DNA of 11,910 nucleotides from Burkholderiales bacterium. Lineage in GTDB: Bacteria > Pseudomonadota > Gammaproteobacteria > Burkholderiales > Casimicrobiaceae. The notes under the pieces are model-generated. The model was not told the origin of the DNA. It saw nothing but the letters and a program-made list of their open reading frames with translations, and searched no databases. Below are positions 1-5,067 of this stretch, piece after piece. Within the stretch, counting starts at the first letter, position 1; each line of letters starts with the position of its first letter. The position numbers and the translations under genes were made by a program. The stretch lies in the NCBI GenBank assembly GCA_031277445.1, contig JAITMH010000072.1, forward strand, positions 1 to 11,910. Direction: 5' to 3'.

Positions 1-1527
1 GACGCGCCCGACAACGCGGTCACACGCGCCCGAATGCCGTTCTGGCGCGGTCTGCTGGCGCGTTATCCGAACACGACGCTGCAAACGAGCGCTTTCCGGG
101 TCGGTTTGCCGGAAGGGCAGATGGGTAATTCCGAGGTCGGTCATTTGAATATCGGCGCCGGTCGCGTGGTGTGGCAGGAGTTGACCCGTGTTGATCGGGC
201 GCTGGAAGCGTGCGCCAGAAGTGAGCCAAATGAGTTGACTGACTCGACGGCTTTTCGGACGGCGATTGCCGCCGCCCGGAACGAGGGCGCGGCGCTCCAC
301 CTTTTCGGCCTGCTGTCTCCGGGCGGTGTACACAGTCACGAAACGCATCTTCAGGCGTTCGTCCGGTTGGCGGCGGCGCGTGGCGTATCGCGCATTGCCG
401 TGCATGCGTTTCTCGATGGCCGCGACACGCCGCCACAAAGCGCCGCTGCTTCGCTGGCGGCGATGCAGGCGGTGTGCGACGACGTTTCGCAAACGACATC
501 GACGCAGGCGCAGATTGTTTCGCTGTGCGGCCGCTATTACGCGATGGACCGCGACAAGCGCTGGGAGCGCACCGAACTGGCATATCGGCTGCTGACCGAG
601 AGAATCGCCGAATTCGACTGCGACGACGCGCAGGCGGGGCTGGCGGCGGCTTATGCGCGTGGTGAAACCGATGAATTTGTCAGGCCAACGCGGGTACGGT
701 TTGGCGCTAACGACATGGATGGCCGCGTGCGCGATGGCGACACCATCGTTTTCATGAACTTTCGCGCCGATCGGGCGCGGCAACTGACGCAGGCGCTCAC
801 CGATCCGGCATTCAACGGTTTTCCGCGCACAGTCACGCCGAAGCTGGCGGCGTTTGTGACGCTGACTTCCTATGGCGAGGCGTTCGCGTCGTTGCCGGTG
901 ATGTTTCCGCCGCAGCCCATCGACCAGCCGCTGGGCGCGTATGTCGCGCAGCTTGGTTTGAAACAGTTGCGTATCGCCGAAACCGAGAAATACGCGCATG
1001 TGACGTATTTTTTCAATGGCGGCGTCGAAACCGTTTCGCCCGGCGAAGACCGGATTCTCGTGCCATCGCCGAAAGTGGCGACTTACGATTTGCAACCGGC
1101 GATGAGCGCAGTCGAAGTGACCGACCGGCTGGTTGAGGCGATTGACAGCGGCAAGTACGATTTGATCGTCGCCAATTACGCCAACGGCGACATGGTTGGT
1201 CATACCGGCCATTTCGATGCCGCCGTGACCGCGCTGGAAACGCTGGACGCCTGCCTGACGCGGGTCGTCGGTGCGCTTGAGCGGGCAAGCGGCGAAGCGT
1301 TAATCACCGCCGATCACGGCAATGCTGAAATGATGTTTGATCCCGCGACCGGCCAGCCCCACACCGCGCACACGCTCAACCTCGTGCCGCTGGTTTATGT
1401 TGGTCGCGCCGCACGGCTTGCCGAAGACGGCGCACTGTGTGACCTGGCGCCCACTGTGCTGCGGTTGATGGGACAGCCAGTGCCTGCCGAAATGACCGGT
1501 CAATCATTGGTAACGTTTGCAAACTAA
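1..1527 (+). CDS. gpmI: 2,3-bisphosphoglycerate-independent phosphoglycerate mutase, 5'-truncated by the window
   Basis: Interconverts 3- and 2-phosphoglycerate in glycolysis/gluconeogenesis in the cytoplasm, as a two-metal (usually Mn2+) alkaline-phosphatase-superfamily enzyme. The frame is open from base 1 (first residues DAPDNAVTRAR), so the first ATG inside the window (34) is internal; about 15-20 N-terminal codons, including the first metal-binding DGWG motif, lie upstream. Visible family motifs: MGNSEVGHLN with the phosphorylated Ser codon at 130-132, HAFLDGRDTPP near 400, NFRADRARQL near 760, DMVGHTGHFDAA near 1190 and TADHGNAEMM near 1305, the last two carrying metal ligands. The visible 508 residues plus the missing start match the usual ~510-520. 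It ends at TAA 1525-1527, 70 nt before the protease ATG. In many proteobacteria an envC-type murein hydrolase activator gene separates a phosphoglycerate mutase gene from ctpA; here it is absent. Identification is very secure. Confidence 0.97.
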   Translation, partial: DAPDNAVTRARMPFWRGLLARYPNTTLQTSAFRVGLPEGQMGNSEVGHLNIGAGRVVWQELTRVDRALEACARSEPNELTDSTAFRTAIAAARNEGAALHLFGLLSPGGVHSHETHLQAFVRLAAARGVSRIAVHAFLDGRDTPPQSAAASLAAMQAVCDDVSQTTSTQAQIVSLCGRYYAMDRDKRWERTELAYRLLTERIAEFDCDDAQAGLAAAYARGETDEFVRPTRVRFGANDMDGRVRDGDTIVFMNFRADRARQLTQALTDPAFNGFPRTVTPKLAAFVTLTSYGEAFASLPVMFPPQPIDQPLGAYVAQLGLKQLRIAETEKYAHVTYFFNGGVETVSPGEDRILVPSPKVATYDLQPAMSAVEVTDRLVEAIDSGKYDLIVANYANGDMVGHTGHFDAAVTALETLDACLTRVVGALERASGEALITADHGNAEMMFDPATGQPHTAHTLNLVPLVYVGRAARLAEDGALCDLAPTVLRLMGQPVPAEMTGQSLVTFAN

Positions 1528-1528
1528 G

Positions 1529-1556
1529 TTGGCGTGAAACGGGAAATCGTTATATC
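1529..1556 (+). promoter_or_regulatory. candidate sigma-70 promoter for the S41 protease gene
   Basis: TTGGCG at 1529-1534 and TATATC at 1551-1556 are separated by 16 nt, directly after the gpmI stop and about 40 nt before the protease ATG. The match is reasonable but not strong, and was found by eye. It would give the protease its own transcript in addition to read-through from gpmI. No clear Shine-Dalgarno sequence precedes the ATG. Confidence 0.3.
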
Positions 1557-1597
1557 CTAGAAAGTTGCTGTTCCATCTCCTTTTATTTAAAGCACAC

Positions 1598-3049
1598 ATG
1601 CGAGATTTTCTGAAAAAAACCGGCCTGATCGGATTGGGCGTCACACTGGGCATTTTGCTGTCGGTGCATTTTTCGGCGGTCGCCAATCAGGAAAGCAAAA
1701 CGGGGATTCCATACGAAGACCTGCAACTGCTGGCGGCTGTCTTCGGCAAAATCAAAAGTTCTTACGTTGATCCGGTGTCCGACGACAAGCTGATTCGTGG
1801 AGCGATCAACGGCATGGTGCGCGGGCTTGATCCGCACTCCGATTTTCTCGATGGCCGCGAACTCGAAGATTTGAAAGTTTCGACGCAGGGGAAATTCGGT
1901 GGTCTTGGCATTGAAGTCAACAGCGAAAACGATGTCGTCAAAGTCGTTTCGCCGATTGAAGACACACCGGCGTTTCGCGCTGGCATCAAAGCGGGCGACC
2001 TCATCATCAAGATCGACGATACCGTGACACGCGGTCTGCCGCTGTCGAAGGCCGTCGATATGATGCGCGGCAAACCCGGCACCAGCGTGACGCTCACCAT
2101 CGCTCGCAAAGATGAGACGATGCCGCTGGTGTTCAAACTCGTGCGCGAAGAAATCAACGTCAAAAGTATTCGCTACAAAATGGTCGAGCCGGGTTACGGC
2201 TACATCCGCATTCGCAACTTTCAGGAACGCACCGGCGAAGACCTCGTGCAAGCGCTGAAAACGTTGTACAAGGAAGCGCCGCTGAAAGGGCTGGTGCTTG
2301 ACGTGCGCAGCGATCCGGGCGGTTTGCTGTCGCAAGCGGTGTCGGTGTCGTCGGCGTTTTTGCCGAAAGACGTGATGGTCGTTTACACCGAAGGACGCAC
2401 GCCGGAGGCGCGAATGGAATACAAAGCGCGTCCGCGAGACTACCTCGGTTCCGTCGCCGGCAAAGGAATGTTTGCCAAGGATTATCTCGCCGGTTTGCCT
2501 GCGGGTGTCAAGACCGTGCCGATGGTCGTGTTGATTGATGCCGGTTCGGCGTCGGCCTCCGAAATTGTTGCGGGCGCTTTGCAGGATCACAAACGTGCGA
2601 CGGTGATGGGTGCGCAATCGTTCGGCAAAGGTTCGGTGCAGACCATCATGCAAATCGACGCCACGCATGCGCTAAAGTTGACTACCATGCGCTATTTCAC
2701 GCCGTCGGGCCGCTCGATACAGGCAAAAGGCATCGAGCCTGACATCGCGGTGGATGATGGCCGCGATGTGATGCGTATCCGCGAAGCCAACCTCGATCAC
2801 CATATGGTGACGCCGAAAAACGGCAAAGCGGAAGAAAAAGAAACCGCCAAGCCGGTGGCGCCCGCTGGCGATGAAAACAAAGACGACAACAAAGTGATGC
2901 CGCCCGTGCGTTTTGAATTTGGCGCACCGGAAGATTTTCAGTTGCAACAAGCGTTGAACCAGTTGAAAGGATTGCCGGTCATCGCCGCTCTGAAGAAAGA
3001 GGAGAAAAAGAGCGAAGGTGATAGTCAGGGATCAGGGGTCAGGGATTAG
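1598..3049 (+). CDS. ctpA: S41-family carboxyl-terminal processing protease (CtpA type), periplasmic
   Basis: A serine protease that trims or degrades periplasmic and cell-envelope proteins from their C-termini. I chose ATG 1598 (483 aa) over the in-frame TTG at 1565 because a typical signal sequence starts there: basic MRDFLKK, a hydrophobic stretch at residues 8-27, then SAVANQ, with likely cleavage near residue 29. An N-terminal helical part with VRGLDPHSDFL (74-84) is followed by a PDZ domain (~95-182, starting at GKFGGLGIEV), then the S41 catalytic core with LVLDVRSDPGGLL (232-244). The catalytic pair is Ser319 in GSASASEI and Lys344 in FGKGSVQ, 25 residues apart as in known C-terminal processing proteases. 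A Lys/Glu-rich linker (405-432) precedes the C-terminal part. Oddity: the last residues (SQGSGVRD) and the TAG stop are encoded by an intergenic heptad repeat, so the tail was probably altered by repeat insertion. The 70-nt gap suggests loose linkage to gpmI. Confidence 0.95.
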   Translation: MRDFLKKTGLIGLGVTLGILLSVHFSAVANQESKTGIPYEDLQLLAAVFGKIKSSYVDPVSDDKLIRGAINGMVRGLDPHSDFLDGRELEDLKVSTQGKFGGLGIEVNSENDVVKVVSPIEDTPAFRAGIKAGDLIIKIDDTVTRGLPLSKAVDMMRGKPGTSVTLTIARKDETMPLVFKLVREEINVKSIRYKMVEPGYGYIRIRNFQERTGEDLVQALKTLYKEAPLKGLVLDVRSDPGGLLSQAVSVSSAFLPKDVMVVYTEGRTPEARMEYKARPRDYLGSVAGKGMFAKDYLAGLPAGVKTVPMVVLIDAGSASASEIVAGALQDHKRATVMGAQSFGKGSVQTIMQIDATHALKLTTMRYFTPSGRSIQAKGIEPDIAVDDGRDVMRIREANLDHHMVTPKNGKAEEKETAKPVAPAGDENKDDNKVMPPVRFEFGAPEDFQLQQALNQLKGLPVIAALKKEEKKSEGDSQGSGVRD

Positions 3050-3065
3050 GAATCAGAGGTCAGAA
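3024..3065 (+). repeat. tandem degenerate heptanucleotide repeat (GTCAGGG-type)
   Basis: Six in-phase 7-nt units: GTCAGGG, ATCAGGG, GTCAGGG, ATTAGGA, ATCAGAG, GTCAGAA. The array begins inside the protease reading frame and contains its TAG stop (3047-3049). Tandem heptamers of this sort are a known class of dispersed intergenic repeat in bacteria. Assigning this one to a genome-wide family is inference. Confidence 0.75.
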
Positions 3066-3076
3066 AACCGTCTCAC

Positions 3077-3092
3077 GCGAAGGCGCGAAGAA
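3077..3092 (+). repeat. short GCGAAG-type repeat
   Basis: GCGAAGGCGCGAAGAAG-like sequence directly after the heptad array, preceded by CTCAC. It resembles the CGCAAAG units at 4917-4938 and probably belongs to the same dispersed family. It is too short to be sure on its own. Confidence 0.35.
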
Positions 3093-3098
3093 GAACAA

Positions 3099-3140
3099 CT
3101 CCCTCCCCTTCAAGGGGAGGGTTGGGGTGGGGATGGGGTT
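3099..3140 (+). repeat. CCCTCCCCTT/AAGGGGAGGG hairpin followed by a G-rich tract
   Basis: Perfect 10-nt arms (3101-3110 and 3112-3121) around one base, in practice an 8-bp stem with a 5-nt TTCAA loop, followed by TTGGGGTGGGGATGGGG. Sequence of this kind is a familiar dispersed intergenic element in proteobacteria. It could attenuate transcription leaving the protease gene, but no T-run follows, so I do not call it an intrinsic terminator. It ends about 30 nt before the methyltransferase start. Confidence 0.65.
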
Positions 3141-3171
3141 CAAGAACCAACACCACCGAAAGAAAACACCC

Positions 3172-3960
3172 ATGGCGCTCAACCCCACACAACGTTTCTC
3201 CGACCGCGTTGCCGATTACGTTCGTTACCGCCCGAGCTATCCGGCGGAATTGATTACCTTTCTGCACGAAACCTGCGCGATTCCCGCACATGCCCGCGTT
3301 GCCGACATCGGCGCGGGCACCGGCATTTCAACCAGGCTGCTGCTCGATGCCGGTCATCCGGTCATTGCCGTCGAACCGAACGACGCGATGCGTCAGGCCG
3401 CTGATCAATGGCTGTCCGGCTATCCGAATTATTCAAGCGTCGCCGCGTCCGCAGAGCAGACAACATTGCCCGACGCCAGCGTCGATCTGGTTGCCGCCGC
3501 GCAAGCGTTTCACTGGTTTGACCGCGAGCAAGCGCGCCGCGAATTTGCACGTATCGTGCGCCCCGATGGTTTGATTGCCCTGTTCTGGAACATTCGCCTG
3601 TTCGACGGCAGCGCATTCTTACGCGGCTACGAAAAACTGCTGCGAACGCACGGCGTCGATTACAGCACCGTGGCCGAACGTTATTGCGGCGATGCCGAGA
3701 TGCAGGACTGGTTCGGATCGGGACTGCGACACATCGGACATTTTCATTACGCGCAAAAACTGGATTTCGACAGCTTGCGTGGGCGCATGCTGTCCTCTTC
3801 GTATGTGCCTCAAGTCGGGCATCCCAACCATGAGCCGATAGTGCAAGCGCTCAAATCCTTGTTTGATGCAACCGCCCGACAAGGGCAAGTCGATTTTGAA
3901 TACGATACACGGATTTATGTCGGAACGTTGGCGGGCTACGCTTGCTTATTGAACATTTAG
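3172..3960 (+). CDS. class I SAM-dependent methyltransferase (Methyltransf_11/25-like)
   Basis: Transfers a methyl group from S-adenosylmethionine to an unidentified small substrate; cytoplasmic. ATG 3172 (262 aa) is preferred to 3127, because the 15 extra residues would be encoded by the upstream repeat region and conserved sequence starts at RFSDRVADYVRYRPSYP (8-24), a pattern typical of this family's N-terminus. Motif I is VADIGAGTG (43-51), the acidic ribose-binding motif follows at IAVEPN (65-70), and later come DLVAAAQAFHWF and a GLIALFWN strand. No signal peptide or membrane segment. The gene stands alone on the + strand and converges with the - strand membrane protein gene, overlapping it by 15 nt. 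Related proteins are usually annotated only as methyltransferases; the substrate cannot be read from the sequence. Confidence 0.88.
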   Translation: MALNPTQRFSDRVADYVRYRPSYPAELITFLHETCAIPAHARVADIGAGTGISTRLLLDAGHPVIAVEPNDAMRQAADQWLSGYPNYSSVAASAEQTTLPDASVDLVAAAQAFHWFDREQARREFARIVRPDGLIALFWNIRLFDGSAFLRGYEKLLRTHGVDYSTVAERYCGDAEMQDWFGSGLRHIGHFHYAQKLDFDSLRGRMLSSSYVPQVGHPNHEPIVQALKSLFDATARQGQVDFEYDTRIYVGTLAGYACLLNI

Positions 3961-4257
3961 ATGGAGTAGCTTAAGCCAATTGGAAATGGTTAAACGCGCA
4001 TGCGCATCTGCGCACTCCTTAATTGATTTTTCACAATCACCAGAAACTGTAGCCATATAAAGCAACAAAAAAAGAACCCCTAGCGAGAGGGTCCAGTTTA
4101 AAACTTTACGGTTCAATTCAATCATATCTTCAAAAAGATCATTGTTTTCACCTTTATATTTTACAATCTCGAAAATGCTAACAAAAGTATAAACAATACT
4201 CCATAAGCCTATCAAAGTAAGACAGGTTATAGTCAAGAAGAGAAATATTTCACTCAT
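3946..4257 (-). CDS. small AT-rich two-helix membrane protein, unknown function
   Basis: 103 aa from ATG 4257 (a GTG directly before it at 4260 is also possible). Two hydrophobic segments: about residues 4-30 (IFLFLTITCLTLIGLWSIVY and beyond) and 51-70 (LNWTLSLGVLFLLLYMATV), separated by an acidic loop (ENNDLFEDMIELN). The soluble tail carries two Cys (GDCEKSIKECADA). I do not recognise the family. Base composition is clearly AT-rich against the GC-rich neighbours, which suggests acquired DNA. The start follows immediately on the stop of a short broken coding stretch (TAA, GTG, ATG), as if it were once translationally coupled to an upstream gene. Its 3' end overlaps the methyltransferase by 15 nt. 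A two-helix protein in such a place could be an immunity protein left from a toxin module, but that is only a guess. Confidence 0.6.
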   Translation of the reverse strand: MSEIFLFLTITCLTLIGLWSIVYTFVSIFEIVKYKGENNDLFEDMIELNRKVLNWTLSLGVLFLLLYMATVSGDCEKSIKECADAHARLTISNWLKLLHLNVQ

Positions 4258-4260
4258 CAC

Positions 4261-4421
4261 TTACTCACGTTCATAGCACTTCCACACCTCGTACAGTGTG
4301 TATGCAGCCTCACCCGCACGAACATAAGGTATGAATCTTACCACCGCCCGCCATCCTGCATAGCGTCTTCCTGCCCAAACGTTTCTTGTCCGCCGTCTAT
4401 TTGCCTCACGCGCTATCCCTC
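4261..4421 (-). pseudogene. disrupted short coding remnant between ybaK-like gene and membrane protein gene
   Basis: Two overlapping frames look partly coding. (a) A strong Shine-Dalgarno AGGAGGG (complement of 4417-4423) lies 7 nt before GTG 4409 and opens a 23-codon frame (RQIDGGQETFGQEDAMQDGG...) that stops at TAA 4338-4340. (b) A second frame, open without a start codon across the stretch, ends at TAA 4261-4263. It reads GRRYAGWRAVVRFIPYVRAG and then EAAYTLYEVWKCYERE, an amphipathic, protein-like C-terminus. The next gene starts at the very next base. The simplest reading is the decayed 3' end of a gene with a frameshift. The PYV...AAYTLYEVW pattern reminds me of C-terminal tails of Rhs or other polymorphic-toxin proteins, but I cannot confirm this. 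Alternatively, only the 23-codon peptide is expressed, or neither is. Confidence 0.3.
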
Positions 4422-4904
4422 CTATACAACCGTTTCCAACCGTGGCGCGACAATACGCAGATAATCTTCCGTCGCAATGATGATCGAGCGTTCACGCAGT
4501 CCGGCATTGAAAGAAATTTCATCGTGACGGGACGCAAGGCCGGGATCAACGATCAGCAACAACTCCGGATGAAAACTGACCGGCGGCACCGCGCCCATTT
4601 CACAATCGGTCAATGCTTGCGCTTCTTCCGGCGTTGCCAGCGATACTTTCTTGCCGCCAACAGCAGCAGCCACTTTGACGAAATCGAGTTGCCGGTTAGC
4701 AGGCAACACCGCCAGAACATAGGTGCGCTGCTTCGACGAATGCTTGACGCGGCAAACCATGGCTCTCGCGCCTTGGCTGAGCGTCGTGCCGCGCACGCTG
4801 GCGGCTTCTTCTGACGTTCGCACCGGCGCGTGCGTCATCACCCGATAACGCGCTTGTTCGGCATCAAACAACGCAACCAGTTTTTCAAATACGGCCTGTG
4901 ACAT
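4422..4904 (-). CDS. YbaK/EbsC-family protein (aminoacyl-tRNA deacylase editing domain)
   Basis: 160 aa, the normal length of a stand-alone YbaK/ProX-type domain. Known members hydrolyse mischarged tRNAs, for example Cys- or Ala-tRNA(Pro), in trans with prolyl-tRNA synthetase. Seen here: YRVMTHAPVRTSEEAA (20-35), SQGARAMVCRV (43-53), the LPANRQLDFVKVAAAVGGKK helix region (67-86), EEAQALTDCEMGAVPPVSF (93-111, the GxVPP substrate-loop motif) and a final ISFNAGLRERSIII strand. Oddity: the position that normally carries the key Lys (GAKALV or FKTL in relatives) appears to be Arg47 here, so activity or specificity may differ. ATG 4904 has no obvious Shine-Dalgarno. The gene lies downstream of cphA on the same strand, separated by a 155-nt repeat block. 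Joint transcription is possible, but a shared function is not indicated. Confidence 0.85.
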   Translation of the reverse strand: MSQAVFEKLVALFDAEQARYRVMTHAPVRTSEEAASVRGTTLSQGARAMVCRVKHSSKQRTYVLAVLPANRQLDFVKVAAAVGGKKVSLATPEEAQALTDCEMGAVPPVSFHPELLLIVDPGLASRHDEISFNAGLRERSIIIATEDYLRIVAPRLETVV

Positions 4905-4916
4905 TTTGATAGTTTA

Positions 4917-4938
4917 ACCGCAAAGAGCGCAAAGAAAG
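4917..4938 (+). repeat. short CGCAAAG-type repeat
   Basis: ACCGCAAAGAGCGCAAAGAAAG, two near-identical units just upstream of the ybaK-like start and directly abutting the large inverted repeat. It resembles the GCGAAG units at 3077-3092, so the two probably belong to one dispersed family. Confidence 0.4.
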
Positions 4939-4939
4939 A

Positions 4940-5067
4940 GTAGCCTGGACAAGCGAAGCGCAGTCCGGGAATTTTTATCCGATGCGAAGCATCGCAAATA
5001 TTTCAAATCAGCGGCGCTTCGCGCCGGAAAGATGGTTCCCGGACTGCGCTTCGCTTGTCCAGGCTAC
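4940..5067. repeat. composite REP/MITE-like element with perfect 32-bp inverted arms and nested hairpins
   Basis: The left arm (4940-4971, starting GTAGCCTGGACAAGCGAAGC) and right arm (5036-5067, ending GCTTGTCCAGGCTAC) are exact reverse complements over 32 bp. Between them lie two smaller hairpins: GATGC-GAA-GCATC (4981-4993) and CGGCGC-TTC-GCGCCG (5012-5026). The theme GCGAAGC/GCTTCGC recurs in the arms and the inner hairpins. Arms beginning GTAGCCTGGA are familiar from dispersed intergenic repeats of proteobacteria, of the kind mobilised by REP-associated IS200-like (RAYT) transposases. No target-site duplication is visible. The right arm reaches into the end of the cphA reading frame and supplies its TAG stop (5064-5066). 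In RNA it would fold into a long cruciform-like hairpin that could end or stabilise the cphA transcript. Confidence 0.85.

Noticed and set aside
1583..2668. 361-codon - strand frame opposite the S41 protease gene
   Set aside because: Its His/Arg-rich translation is typical of an antisense frame. The + strand has signal peptide, PDZ domain and catalytic Ser/Lys.
3101..3121. Rho-independent terminator after the protease gene
   Set aside because: The stem is strong but is followed by a G-rich tract, not by Ts on either strand.
3024..3140. Possible CRISPR array or small RNA gene in the repeat cluster
   Set aside because: The units are 7 nt with no spacers, and the hairpin has no T-run or promoter. 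Dispersed intergenic repeats explain it better.
4386..4814. 142-codon + strand frame opposite the ybaK-like gene
   Set aside because: Antisense to a recognisable YbaK/EbsC domain and without recognisable features.
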